Below, in pieces: positions 39,661 to 52,780 of a stretch of 64,000 nucleotides of DNA (position 1 is the first letter of the stretch; each line of letters opens with the position of its first letter). Location of the stretch: the NCBI RefSeq assembly GCF_964340395.1, contig NC_135550.1:22436676-22500675 (forward strand), read 5' to 3'. Source of the DNA: Glandiceps talaboti (taxonomy: Eukaryota > Hemichordata > Enteropneusta > Spengelidae). The notes under the pieces were generated by a model that did no database searches, had not been told where the DNA came from, and saw only the letters and a list, made by a program, of their open reading frames with translations. The position numbers and the translations under genes are program-made.

Positions 39661-42600
39661 TTTATTCAATTAATTGTGGTGCCTGTATGCCGAGTAACTT
39701 CAGAAAATAACCAGTGTCACACACTCAACCAAAGTAACAAATAGTCAATATGCTTTCATAAACTAGAGACTTTATTAAGGCACAATATGACAGCACCAGT
39801 GAAAAGGGTAAAACATAGACATACACATATGTACAAAGAAAGACCATGGCTTCTACATTACTGATCAAAAAGTCTACATAAATAAAGTGTAAGGCAGTGT
39901 AAACGTTTTCACCTGCTCCATTACTGTTACATAATCTAATCACAGCTTTCAACATCTCTTGAACAATCACAAGTGTGCTTTGTATAGCATCTCAAGGTCT
40001 ATAGCCTAGGTGTGTGTCACGTTCGGATTTATATATAGTCTCATGGCTCTTTACAATGCAACATGGACAACAGGATGACATGAAGGTCTGCATGCATTCA
40101 TTATGATTTTGTCTGTCAGGCTAAAGTTGTGTCACCCTCTATACATTCAATGTAAGAGTGGGTGATAGTATACATAATTGAAAAAAAAAGAAGTTGTTTT
40201 CCACAGTATTCACAAATAGCTGACAGAATGCATGTTTAGCAGAACTTTGCCACCACTTAATTGCCAAGTTAAAATCATACTAGGGAACAATTGGTTCATT
40301 GTCAGCAAAGCCCTTTTTGCCAAAGCCCACGTTAAGTAAACATTAATCTGGGGTATTAATGTGTGTATGAGGGGGGCAGCTCTGGTAACCTGTGAGTATT
40401 TTATGGGGGGGGGGGAGTGACCTATATTCACTTTTATAATCTGGCATATATTATATTGTTGCCAAATCAAATTAAAGTGTATAACCTTCTTTGAATGATA
40501 AACCACAATGAATTCCTCTTACATGTAATAACTGTAAACCATAATAAATGTACAGAAGTCTTACTATACACATATACTATAGTGTACGTAATATCAACAC
40601 TACAACAGTTAGAACAGAAGAACTGTTTTTGCGAAAAATTCTTATTCTTTGGAACTAATAATGCACTGTATTATTTTATATCAAAAGTAACAAACTGAAT
40701 CTATAACAGGTTTTGTAAAAGTGCTCAATGTACAGCCTGGATTACATTACTAGTAGTGCTCTCTGTAAGACACCTGTTGTCTTGTAGATCTTTGAGCTGG
40801 TTTGCGGTTGTCTGGGCATTAATAGGCAAATCATAAAACTATTCAATTCTGGTTGGTGGTGCTTAAAGAATAGAGATCTTCTTTGTTTGCTAGCTGTCTC
40901 ATTTAGTCAGGATGCCAATGTGGTCTCTACCGGTAACCCCCAAAGAGAGATCTTGATGAAAGGGATAGCACTAGACTAATAAACATTCAAATAGCAGCAC
41001 AATATGTAGTACACTGAAGATGACAGACATATCTAGAACAAAATTATAAACCAATCACGTTTCTCTAAGATTTGGTTATCAATAATTGACATGGCAACTA
41101 TTTAGTTCTAGGACAGCTATACTTTGGTTTAAAATGGATAACTGCAAATCAACAAATAGAAGAATCTAAGGTCATAGATGTATTACTGGGATATGATGTC
41201 AGATACTCAGATTATTATTCTAGTATTTTGAGTTGTTATCTAACATTGAATTAGCTACCACTGTTATCTGTACCGGACATGTTGTGTCTGTAGAACTGTT
41301 ACAAAATCTGTGACAAATGTAAATGGAACTGATGTATGTACACTGTTATTTTCTGTCTTTGCTGAAAACTATTGGCTACAAGTTCAACTCATTCAGCAGA
41401 AAATACAGCTTAATCGTCATCAAGAACAAGAATCAGAGAGTCCTTCTTTAGAGTGATAGAGCCTGGGGGACTGTGAAAGAATAAATCATTACATTGACGG
41501 TTTTGTGAAATGAACAGCATCATTATAGACCTTTGTACACAATGTATAGCACAGACAGATACATGTATACGTCAGTTATATAACAAACAACAAACAGGTA
41601 CAGCTTTCACTTCTAATTAATAGCAGTTTCAAGCTGTCATACTACAACAGCTTAAAAGAACATTTTCTATACCCAAAGACAATTTTGTCTGGAAATGATC
41701 AACCTTAAAACGGTACACGCTTGTTATTCTGTCCTCCCTGTATATTTGTCCACTCTTATTGTAAATCTTTTGAAAGAGTAAAGAATTAGTACACAACTAG
41801 TTAAGTAGATTACAAGAAATGTCTGCAAGAATTAATCAACACAGGAACAGCAAAATTAAAAACTTGAAAATGGTAATTCAGAATTGTCTTCAGAAATTGC
41901 ATGTCTTGAGTAGTATAACAGTTGTTACATACCGAGGTGTTATCTCTACAACATGATTACTACCATACCAAAGTGTTATCATATACTAGTAGTCTATGTT
42001 ATGTGACAACTTGTTTTATTCCAAGACAAATCATGATTTAAATAAAAACACACTCATACTTTTCCAACAGTCTTCCTCAATATCTGAGTTAGTTTTTCAC
42101 AAGTTAAAACTTTTACAGAAATGTACATCAATCCAAAAAATACCAAATTACATTCTACACATTGAGAACTCAACAGATTAAACAATCACACAGAAATTTA
42201 CACTTCTACATTAATACATATATATTTATCTAATCATTTATTTTGTAAACATAAAGATAAAAATGAACCTTCTTTGGGCAGGAAAGGATGGTTATAGTTA
42301 TAAACACAACATTTATTTTGTAAATACCGAGATAACAAAACAACCCTGCTTTTAATAGACAAGGCAGGATGTCAGTATGTAGTGTACAAATGGATACTAA
42401 CATATTTATTCTATAAATACAGAATTGAAGAAACCTACTTTAAGGGTATGAGACACAAATTTAGGTACAGTGTTAGTGTACATAGTACAACATTAATATA
42501 GATACCGCTATCCATATCATCCCTTAGTTTTGTTCACATCCAAGTTTACTCTCAACTTGGACTTGACCTGTATAGCTTTCCTATGTTCTAAAAGACATCA

Positions 42601-45600
42601 AAACTCTTCCTCTTACACTATAGACAAATATTACACATCGATACACTTTGAAAAATACATCTCAAAATTCAAACACTTAAAACACACATATTTACACCAC
42701 AGTTAAAACCTGTATTTAATATATATATATATATCTCTCTACCACCATATACATACAAGATTTGCTACAATTTTAAGTTTCCATGATTATATAGAATTTC
42801 TATTACATCTACTATTTTTTAATCCAATATTCACAAATCACTGTTCACAGGATACATTTTTCTGTAATTAACAAATTACCCCTAAAGAAACAACAGCTAC
42901 ATTTGGTATTTTCCAAACAATCTAATAATTATCATAGTATTTGACCATCATACCTGACAATACGAACAGATGGAATCATAAAACATTTTTAAAAACTAAA
43001 ATCAGCTAATTTTGAAGACACTGTCAAACTGATACTGTTAAAATTGAATATCTTTCTCTGGAAAACAATTGGAAGATACTTTGATCTTGTCACTCTCCCT
43101 TGGACTGAGAAAATGAGTTGAAATCTTTTACCTTGTACAGTTAAAAATTTCATTTAAGTAGTTATGCTGTCAAATAGATATTTAAAAATATTTCATTGTA
43201 CCATGAAATAATACATGTTTCATTCAGAAGAGAGCAAATATCTCAACTGATGGAAAACATCTTCCTTGGAATATCTGACATGATTATGCTGATAGAATTC
43301 ATATAAAAATACTGCCTGCACTAGAAATATGTATTACTAGTATATCAGGGAGAGCCATCATCATGATTCATGATTCATGAACAGGGACCATGGATACCAG
43401 CTACATCCATTAATTTTACAGACATATTGTTCTGCTAGTTTCAGAAAGAGACATTAAATCACTGCATGATCAAGGTCTATAGTAGACAGATTGAAATGTC
43501 TGCATTTGTTTCTAAGTATTAACTATTATTTTACTGTCCTAAAATTTGATGATTTCACACGATCAAGCACTTGATACAAGAGCTTCATTCTGTACAAGAC
43601 TACAACATGTGAGCTAATTCTAGCACTGGTTATAACCCCTAATCAATGACTACCCTAACCATGATTCATACACTTCTTTCAAGAAAAAGTTAGTTTGTAC
43701 AACATAGGTTAATCACAGATAACTTTGAACTAAGTTTGATGAGTTGATGTACATGTGTATGTAAAATACTACATAGTGTGATCACCAAACCACAACACAT
43801 TTCTTGCACTATGGTAGCCAATAATGTTTAGAATATGGTGTATAGGTGAAGGTAAATGTGCTCCTCAGAAACTATGTAATAATTTCATATCATGAAAAAC
43901 GTTTAGGATTTTCACTAAAAATTTGTATATTAATTATCACAGACAAGTAAAACAGTTTTTCCTTGTCTGTAATTGTCTATATATACCTACCATTAAAGAC
44001 TGGAGTGTAAATCATTCAAAAGTCTCTCTAAAAAGTTTTTAGCTTTTCAAGTTTTTTTATCAGTTCATAAAATCAGTCTGAGATCTCATTTTGTAAGACT
44101 GGCCCAGTGATATACAAACTTTGTTTGGAATCTGAGTGTAGAACAATCAGGCTTGCCTCAGATCATGTTATTTTCCCTTCATTATGGTTATGTGTTTTTC
44201 AGAAAACTGTAAAAATCAATCTGGAGTGTGTCGTCAACTCTTAAGAGTGATCAACATTTTGAAATGTTTGTTATTTGAATATTAACAATAACTACATTGT
44301 GATTTCAGAAGCCAGTGTATACTCCTAGCAACAACCTAAATTGCCTACGTCAAAACATGCCAGGAAGCCTCCTATAAACTTCAACATGCATCATTAATTC
44401 TATTTCAGTTTTTTTTTAAAAATACATAAAAAGTTTTCAAGGAGATGTGCTTCTGTGTGGTTTGGTGTTAAATATATTCCACCTTGAAATATATATAGCA
44501 TATAGCAGAAAGTAGAACATTGAGAAGAAGGCTAACTTACCTCCCTGTAATATAACACTTGCTAGAAACACACATGATTTGAAATTCATATTTCAATATA
44601 TGTGTCATGGAAATGACATATTACACATTAAATATTAAAAGAGTACACTAAATGTTCTAAATTTATACTCTCAAGAAAGTTAAATGTAAGTACATACATC
44701 TTTCAATGTACACATACTTTATTATTGCACATTAAGGGGTATTTTTATCTCAACTTGAGAGTCATGGTAACAATTAATACCTGAGAATCATTATTGCTAA
44801 TCAACACTTCTCTGTACAAACTGATTGAAATCTGATAAAGAGGTCAGCTGTAGCCGTGATCTTGTTAACTTTTAGTTTTGTTGAAACTGTCACTTGTATT
44901 GCATGTTTAAGTTTTTGTCTTGCTTGATAATATCTATATCAGTGACCACGCATTCAAATCCCATCCTGAATCTAACACTTTGAGAGCACTTGCATATTTT
45001 TCAAAGGCATCATTTGTTGGTACAAGTGATTCAAAATCAACATTTACAAGTTGAGAAACATGCACAAATCAATTCTGTGATTTAACATGTTATCATGTAA
45101 ACATAAATTAAGGTAGTAATAACGTTAGTTTTTACACAGCACTTTCCCAGTCTGTGCTCAAAATGCTGTCCAATTATTATACTCTAGTGGCACAAGAGCT
45201 CTTTTAGTCGTAATTATCATCCTTCTTCAACTCCCTGGGAAGCATACAATCCATTGCAGCCTCAGTAAATACATAGGATAAATCCCTCACATTGCAACCT
45301 CTATCCTATCAGGTCCCAAATTATACAGCTGGCTCAACTATAATTAAAGTGGCCATATGGATGAGGATTAGGTGATTTTGGATTTATAAAACAATTTTGT
45401 CATGGCTTCCTACTTGAAAAATCAATGTGAAACAACATTGACTAAGTCTGTGTTTGTATTAAACTCTGCAAAACAAACACTAAATACAAACATTTTACAC
45501 ATGTATCAATCTTGTAATTTATTGAGTTACAAACAAGGACTTGGCATATGTTGTTTCACATTGATTTTTCAAGTAGTAAACCAGGATAAAATTATTTTAT

Positions 45601-46177
45601 ATAAATTAGATATCTTATACAAATGCCAAATCCTCATCCATATGGCCACTTTAAGAGCAACTGAACAAGTAGCCAACCACTACATCAGATTTCAATCAGA
45701 TTGGTTCAACATATTGACTGACCTTGTGACTTGATCAGTAATCATTCCCAGTATTCCTTTGTATCTTACCAAACCTACAACATTTTTCCTGGCTAAATAT
45801 GATTAAGTCCCAATGTGACTGTTAAATTTGCAACCATACTAGGTATGGTAGCGTACTATAATTCTCATGGGGATACTTTTGAGAAACATTCAAATTTTGG
45901 TTATATTACCAGAAATATGTCTAAGCACTTTTCAGCCTTTTAAATTGTTGACTTTGGCACTTCACATTGACTTACAACATTGGCCAGGAGCCTAATCTAG
46001 AAAAATACAATTCCTGCATGACTAGCATGAAATGAAACACAACATTTGTGTTTCAGAATTTTTTTAAAAGTTGACAATTTTTCTTTTCAGGGATAATTTT
46101 TTTAAATACAGGTTAAAATATTGTAGGTATCGTTACGCTTGTTCTTCTTTCCTTGTTCAAATTTCAGTAGCTTGTTT
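39661..46177 (-). other. Probable 3' UTR and 3' flank of the TWIK gene
   Basis: About 6.5 kb below the TWIK stop codon lacks coding frames of interest but shares the strong CpG depletion of the gene body. Depletion ends sharply near 39.4 kb. TTTATT (AATAAA on the - strand) occurs at 39,771-39,776 and 39,661-39,666, close to that boundary. Other TTTATT hexamers at 42,237-42,242 and 44,718-44,723 could give shorter transcripts. An 11-nt G run lies at 40,405-40,415. The UTR length is an inference from composition and signal position only. Confidence 0.4.
45344..45654. mobile_element. MITE-like element with about 95-bp imperfect inverted repeats
   Basis: The left end TTAAAGTGGCCATATGGATG is mirrored at the right end by CATCCATATGGCCACTTTAA. 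Further in, CTTGAAAAATCAATGTGAAA on the left pairs with TTTCACATTGATTTTTCAAG on the right. The element is about 311 bp and has no transposase; the 110-codon frame across it is not treated as a gene. If the TWIK 3' UTR reaches this far, the element would fold into a hairpin in the transcript. TTAA at both tips could be part of the target site. Confidence 0.75.
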
Positions 46178-46425
46178 CTAGTTTTCTTGAGACTGTGTAA
46201 GTGGTTTTTCTTCAGCATCATCAGGACCTTGGTTTATACTTGTATTCATTGTATACATAACTGGTGGAGTGTGGCTGCTGTTAGTGAGGTGGTCTGATTC
46301 TTCACTACTACCATTGACACCTTGCTTCTTAGGAACCATGAACAGGAGTCCAGCATTAAACTCTGGAATCTGTACAATCAGTTCAACCAACAAGACCATA
46401 CAGATCAAACCTAGTATTAGGTACG
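46178..46425 (-). CDS. KCNK1/6/7: TWIK-type K2P channel, exon 4 (last coding exon)
   Basis: The acceptor CATGACAG precedes 46,425. The first two bases CG complete an Ala codon begun in exon 3 (G/CG). The exon encodes M4, AYLILGLICMVLLVELI, then a cytoplasmic tail of about 58 residues ending SQEN with TAG at 46,180-46,178. M4 corresponds to the CYLLLGLIAMLVVLE-type helix of TWIK-1. The tail is polar and acidic (SSEESDH, DDAEEK) with one basic patch (PKKQG). It does not resemble the vertebrate TWIK-1 tail, and the Lys that is sumoylated in vertebrate TWIK-1 just after M4 has no clear counterpart. No second frame competes, so this assignment rests on M4 and on correct splice phase. Confidence 0.9.
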
Positions 46426-46661
46426 CTGTCATGGAAAGAAACAAACATTGTGTATCAAATTATGCAAATTACAATAAATATATCATAAAATACATTGACA
46501 TTGAATTTTTTTTTTACAGTTTTAATGATGGATTTCACCATAACAACCTAAGTTGATCATTGCACCATGGTAACACATACTAAAGTTAGACTGACTATAA
46601 TCAAACAGTTTTCAATTAAAATATCAACAGGGTCGATATTTCTATCCAACCCAACCCAAAC

Positions 46662-46765
46662 AAACACACACACACAGACAGACAGACAGACACAGACAGA
46701 CAGACAGACAGACAGACAGAGACAGATAAACACACACAAACAGATACTAAGTTCAAAACACACAC

Positions 46766-46807
<42 letters not shown>
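46662..46807. repeat. (CA)n and (CAGA)n microsatellites in TWIK intron 3
   Basis: CA and CAGA units at 46,662-46,727 and a purer CA run at about 46,768-46,807, separated by about 40 bp. They fill part of the roughly 580-bp intron between exons 3 and 4. VCVC-type frames are artefacts. Confidence 0.95.
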
Positions 46808-46810
<3 letters not shown>

Positions 46811-47009
46811 CAAAACTAGCTTAAGAATTAATTGCTCCATTTCCATATACAGTCTTCTTCACAGATATTCCCATCTTTACCAATTTAATGATAAAATAAT
46901 TGTCTCCTCCAGCTACAACACCTCCATTGAAACTTTCATAAGGTTTGTACTTCATTACTTACTAAAGCCATGAACAAAGATTCAGAACTGAAATGAAAAC
47001 TTCACTCAC

Positions 47010-47246
47010 CAACAACGCAGACTTTGTAGAGATTTCTGTAATCTTGTGGATGCTCTCCTGGTATATAGTCTCCTAATCCAATGGTTGTCAGTGAAATAAA
47101 ACAGAAATAAATGGCATCCAGGTAGGACCACTCTATTTCCAGAATACAGAATATCAAAGCTGGTATCAGGTAGAAGAACACTAAGAACAGAAATCCCAGT
47201 ATTGACACATGTATCAGTTGTATGGTAAATGCCTTCACCTTCTGAC
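47010..47246 (-). CDS. KCNK1/6/7: TWIK-type K2P channel, exon 3 (M3 and second pore)
   Basis: The acceptor TTTATAG precedes 47,246, and GT completes a Gly codon split from exon 2. The donor is GTTG/GTGAGT with exon end at 47,010, leaving one base in phase 1. The 237-nt exon encodes QKVKAF, M3 ([20 protein letters not shown]), [14 protein letters not shown], and the second filter [14 protein letters not shown], then the start of M4 at [11 protein letters not shown] in place of GYG in P2, followed by DYxPGE, is the TWIK signature and separates this gene from the GFG-containing THIK-type channel at 7.5 kb. Length and order agree with vertebrate TWIK-1. Confidence 0.96.
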
Positions 47247-48013
47247 CTATAAACAAAAAACAAATATACAAAAATTCTATCATTTTACAATCATAAATAA
47301 ATTATCACAAACCAGCTATTTTTAACCCAAACATTTTGAGGGAATGAGCTAAAAAGTTATACAATCAAATGTAAATGAGCCGTATTTTTGTCTTTTTTTA
47401 GACTACAATTTAAAAATGTCTCTTTAAACAGAAGAAATATATTTTAATAAAAAAGTACATATTGACTACCACTTAGATGTGTCCAATAACTATTGATGTA
47501 CATCTCCAGTAACCATAAATAGATTTTGGAAGACAAAAAAAACAGCATTGATAATCTCCTATTATTTCTTTGTTATGTTTTTCAATTACATGTAATACAT
47601 AAACATCATGTCAGTATCAATAAGTCATCAGGGCTTATTTATGCATGACATTAAGTACAGCTGTTGTTTCAATCAAATTTAAATAGTTTCAAGGTAGTAA
47701 ATTGCTGGTGAAAATACCGCATTAAAAACCATCAAAATTATGTCTCTATAAATATCAAGTACACAATGGTTATAATTAATTCCTCTCTTTTCTGGGTTTG
47801 CATTGAAATGACATAATAGAACACCATAGTATGAAATACATGTACACGTGGCTAGTGCTTAAAAGTACAAATATATATAATGCCAAGTGACACATTCATT
47901 TTCTATTGCATTGGCAGACACATGAATACAGTGATAAATGGTGTAGACATTAATCAGAATACAAAGTGACAGCCAAGTCAAGTATTCTGTACACATAGCA
48001 AAAGATTAATTGG

Positions 48014-48300
48014 TAGAGCAAATGAAAATTTGGAAAGCTGTGTACCCAGTTGTCTGTTGGAGCAACCCAGAAAATGACTGGGTAGAACAAATGAAAATTT
48101 GAAAAGCTATGTACCCAGCTGTCTGTTGGAGCAACCCAGAAAACGACTGGATATTGCAGATGAAAATTTGAAAAGCTATGTATATACATACCCAGTAGTC
48201 TGCTGAAGCAGCCCAGAAAATAACCAGTATTGCAAATGACAATTTGAAAAGCTATTTACATACCTAATTGTCTGTTGAGGCAATCCAGGAAATGACTGGT
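48014..48300 (-). repeat. Tandem array derived from the exon 2 / splice donor boundary
   Basis: On the - strand the last 37 or so bases of exon 2 plus its donor and the first intron bases recur three times further into the intron. Each copy contains CAxTCxTTTTCTGGGTTGCT-like sequence, CAGAC and a GG/GT junction, followed by AGCTTTxCAAATTxTCAT. Junctions fall at 48,264 (real exon end), 48,192, 48,115 and 48,046, giving periods of 72, 77 and 69 bp. Copy one has a GTATGT donor-like site; copies two and three have GTACAT and GTACAC. Using the 48,192 site would retain an in-frame stop directly after the authentic junction. Confidence 0.88.
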
Positions 48301-48422
48301 GAGAACACTGAGTCTTTCTACAGCTACTCCTATTACTAGTAAGGTAAGCGGCAAGCCTAGAACGGCATAGAAAATACAAAAGCCTTTCCCATAGTTGGAT
48401 AGCGGAGTAACACGTCCATATC
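48264..48422 (-). CDS. KCNK1/6/7: TWIK-type K2P channel, exon 2 (end of P1 filter and M2)
   Basis: The acceptor AATTGCAG precedes 48,422. The first two bases GA complete the first Gly of the P1 filter (G/GA-TAT-GGA), giving GYG. The exon encodes YGRVTPLSNYGKGFCIFYAV, M2 LGLPLTLLVIGVAVERLSVL, and HFLDCLNRQL. The donor is TTAG/GTATGT. It is too short and too oddly framed to stand out as an open frame; it was found by matching splice phases and the TPLSxxGKxFCIxYxxxGxP signature of TWIK M2. The residue after GYG is Arg where vertebrate TWIK-1 has the His described as its extracellular pH sensor. At 159 nt with phase 1 at both ends, it joins exons 1 and 3 in frame. Confidence 0.95.
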
Positions 48423-49377
48423 CTGCAATTGAATAAAAACAAGGAATTTATATCGGATATGATCTCAAAGTGTTCACTTAGTTTGGCTTGAAACTCTCCA
48501 TATAGAAATTATACATAATTCTAATTATGCAAATTAATAAACATATTTCTCTAAAAATATAGAAACTGAATATTAAAAAGAATGATTAAACTATGTTGGA
48601 GATTAATATCATGTCAGTAAAACAATGTATTGCTTCACTTCTTCAAACAAATTTTTCAGTTTCAGGAAAATGGCGGATGTTCTTAAACAATATGTAAATT
48701 AGGCAAATTAATATGGATAAGTTCTATCAAACATTAATTGTAAGGAATGTGTACCAAATCTTTCAAATCAAGTTTTTGAGATAATTTTGAAATTGACAAA
48801 ATTCACTTATTATGCTAATTCTGAAAATCAATAGGCAGATTTCAGTACCAACTTCTAGGCAGTTCTAGCTACATTTGATTTCAAATGAATCTCTGATATT
48901 TAAGATGTACTGAAGACAGAGACATACAAACACACAAACTGGAGAGAGAACATACAAACACACAAACTGGAGACAGAACATCAAAATAAAAATAAAGCAT
49001 TTACAGGAGCTACAAACAAATATACTGAACTAAAATGGTAATATTTTGATCCAATGTCCACGGATGTATCACACATTGTGGTGTGTGCATTGATTTAATA
49101 CATAAAGGGATGACAGGATTTGGATCATCTACAATGTTTTCTAAAAAAAATCCTGAAAATACACAGATGTATATACATTATGTATGTCACCTAGTTCTGG
49201 CATGAATCAATGAAAGGATAACCTTACTTAATCCTATGTTTCTCATGACCTGACCAACCCTACAATTCTTCAATCTGGTGATATTTAAAAAAATTGACCT
49301 TCTCTATGACTTGATTAGAAAAAAATTACAATGTCACTGATTGTACAATTATACAAGTGAAGAAATTCAATGAAACA

Positions 49378-49540
49378 AATAATTCAAAGTTTCCTTCTGA
49401 CACTAATTGTCATTCCTAATTCATTCATAAAAGTATGATTATGAAAAGAAAGTGTCACCAACTTCTACTCATACACTTACTTTTTTATACTTTAAACAAC
49501 TTTTTAACCGAGTGACTGACCCATCATTTTAAGATGAGAT
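49378..49540 (+). repeat. Dispersed repeat, inverted partner of 59,483-59,641
   Basis: AATTCAAAGTTTCCTTCTGAC, split as AATTCAAAG plus TTTCCTTCTGAC, leads through AAGTATGATTA, TCACCAAC and ACACTTACTTTTT to ACTGACCCATCATTTTAA. The reverse complement of 59,483-59,641 has the same blocks in the same order with small differences, and weaker similarity continues on both sides. The family is unnamed; I saw no coding or terminal structure. Confidence 0.75.
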
Positions 49541-52529
49541 GGGAAACATTGACTGTGTAAGTGTGGATACAGTCCTCATGGTATATGACATACACTGTGA
49601 TGATGATAGCAACTTTACAATAATAAAACTTATATAGCTTAAAGCATTTGGACTAATATCATTAGCACCTTTTTTTTATCTATTATATTGTTTATCATAT
49701 CACAACCAATTTAATTTCACACTGCAGTTAGAAAGAATATGCTAATTCTTCCACTTTAGATTATAATTATAATATAATATAATTGGATATAATTGGAACA
49801 TTATAATTCTGTTCTTTTAATTTGATAGAAAGTATGACATGACGTGATGATTGTAACATTTTCATTATTGGTAATAGCATCCCAATTTTACTTTCTCTTT
49901 ATCATTACTGACTCAATTTTTAATTGAAACTAATCCACATCTATTTGTTGTTTTACTGCCACACTTACATATTTTTTTGCATATCATTAATCAAAACTGA
50001 GCACCAGTCGTCACATACTTTTTAATGATGAAGACCAAATTTCTATGACAACAACTTGTAAATTGAGATGCTAGAATTTCACTGACAGATGTTTTAGACC
50101 CAATTCCAGTATTATTTCTATTATATTACAAACACATTATTGTTTGTGGCATTCCAAAAATAGGGGGAAGGTATTACTAATTGTTTGTCAAATCTGATAA
50201 CAATGAAATGCTTTGAAGTTATGATTGTTAATAGCAGTGACAAAAATGGGTACTTTTGTGACTGAATGAGCCTGTACACATTTGTGAGAGTAAAACCTCA
50301 GGCTCGATATAATTAATGAGAGCATGAATTAAAATCTTCCATCAATGATTAAAAATACAGAGAAAATAGTAGATACTGGAATATATGACCAAAATACACA
50401 GTTCACACCCATGATATCTTTTATTTTTACCAGAAACATCTAATTTTACATTTGACCAAAATATATGTACAGGCAGTCAGGTCTGGTACCATACACGTAC
50501 AATACAATGTAGTATGTTTTACTGAAAACGTGGATTAACGCTCACACTTTACCTCTACTTATGTACATACTTTCTCATGAAGACAGGATGCATTAATTCA
50601 ATCACACGTCTCATCAAAATATTTAACAGACTGAGTGAGTGTTTGATCTTTTCCAAAACATGTCACATATAAGTACTTGCAATATGCAGCATATGGTTTA
50701 AAGAGGGCTCTCCTCCACCTATATGTATGTATGTATGCTCAAAAGGATCACTAAATTTGACATCATACATGTGCTGGGAGATTCCATTCATTCCAATGAC
50801 ATCATACTTTGAGATATTGTGAGCTATTTTCATTTGCAAAATAAACAGTAGTTTTTCTGCGTACGTAATCTTGCAACAGATTCCATTGGGAGAACAGTGT
50901 TTTAAATACTGAAATGGTGTCTGTATATGAAAAATTAATAAATAAATAAAACAGTTGTCACTCTAAGACAATGTTGTAATAATAATATGCCTCATTGCCA
51001 AATTCAACCTCTGTCCTAATAAGTAAATTATTATGAAAACTTTGAGCAATAACTACAGCAGTTGATCAAAATTACTCCAATAAAACAACATCCAAAATCG
51101 CAATTTAGATTAAATTTTCCCATCGACTCTGTCATATTTAACAAAACAATTATGTTATTCATAGGTTGGAAGGGTCTTTCTTACTCCAGGGAAGCACACA
51201 CTTCTAACTATACTTTCTTGACTTACATGTAGGTTATAATGCACAACAGTTCAAATACAAATACCATAATCCCCCAAAAGACTGACCATATATCGAGTGC
51301 TATTATATTGCCAATTTTATCCCCAAAATTGTATTTGAGTTAATCGCTAGTAATCAATATGAGCATACTAAATGAAGAAATTGGCAAAACCGAATTTTTC
51401 CATTGATGACAGCCATGTTGAGACCATGGAGTACGTATTGCCATAATTTAGATCAGAAACAGTGGATCTGTAGATGACATCCTGATATATGGCTCAGCTA
51501 AACTATGCCATATACTAGTATGTAAAATTGTATTCAAACCTTTGCTGGTGGTTTTTGTTTCTAAAATTGACACTTTTAGTCCACACTGTTTGAATTAAAC
51601 CCGATTAAATGCATCGAATTTCTCTATGCAAAGTAGAACCAGTACCTGCATATACACACAGAGGTTACAAATATATGACCAGACAGAAAGCTAGCCATTA
51701 AAATCTCTTACAAAAAATGTAAATGTACATGCAATATGATGTGTACAATAACTAAAGCGTCGTATATGAAGCAGTCTCTTACATGTAAAGCAGAAGACAT
51801 GTACAATATTGTGTGCAATAATTTATATCAGTATACTTGAAGGGTCATGATTTCTATGTCATTTGTTACCAATTCAACACATTTTTAACAGAGATAGTTT
51901 GAAGTTAGTGAAAAACATTGCATGAAGACCACAATCTTTCACCAACATAATCCGTGAGACATAATTTTTAAAAAACTTACAATGAACATATTATCACCTG
52001 ACAGTTCAACAAGTGCTTTCACAGAAATGTTTTTTACCTATCTTGAGGATTTACTGTATGACTCCCTAAGTCCAGCAATTTTACTCTTAAACCCAAGGGC
52101 AATCAGCAAAGTCCACTCAAAATTGAAGAGAAAATATGAAATCTCCACTCCAATGTTCTTTTGCTAGTTGACACATACTGAACATTATAGTTTGTGTCTA
52201 AAGTCTTGAAATAATGGTTCGGATTAATATACAAGAAATTTGATTAAAATAGTTTAGAGTTGCATGTCTTTAAATGGTCAAAAACTGCCACAATACTGTA
52301 TAGCATGGTATTCTAAGGGTTAATAATTAAAAGACATAGTCCTCAACATTCTGAATTGTTACGGAAAAGATATTTTAGCTGTGTTTCAGTCATTATTGAG
52401 AAGGTAATGAAATAAAGTGACAGCATAATTGGACTTCAGTAATGACAGTTGTGCCAGGTTTAGTTGATATAAACTAGCCATGCTTGTCAGAGGTATATAT
52501 GGTTACACTTTTAATATTTTGGGTCATTT

Positions 52530-52780
52530 GACATTGAACATAGAGTTCAAGGTCAAGGAGGTCTCATTACAAAGCTCATCATGGAAGACAATGGGTATAG
52601 ACACTCAAATGAAGTCTCTATTAAGCTTTTCGAATTAGTGGACAAAATGTGAATTTTTACAACAAATATGGCTGCCATTTGGCCATTATTATGAAGGTCA
52701 CCAAATTTGTGCTAGATATGGTTGAAATTGGCTCATTCATTTCAAAGATACAAGTGGACATGGACACACACAAATAGACC
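52530..52780. repeat. Dispersed repeat with ATGGCTGCCAT core, copy 1
   Basis: Contains GTTCAAGGTCAAGGAGGTC, ACACTCAAATGAAGTCTCTA, AAATATGGCTGCCATTTGG and GGTTGAAATTGGC. The same blocks recur in the same order at 61.2 and 61.5 kb with moderate divergence. It is a short interspersed element of unknown class with no clear ends. Confidence 0.55.

Noticed and set aside
46557-46846. VCVC and TQTD frames
   Set aside because: Translations of CA and CAGA repeats inside TWIK intron 3.
47950-48442. Repeat-protein-like frames with SFSNFHL and WVAPTD
   Set aside because: Shadow frames of the exon 2 boundary duplication; the true exon 2 is read in another frame.
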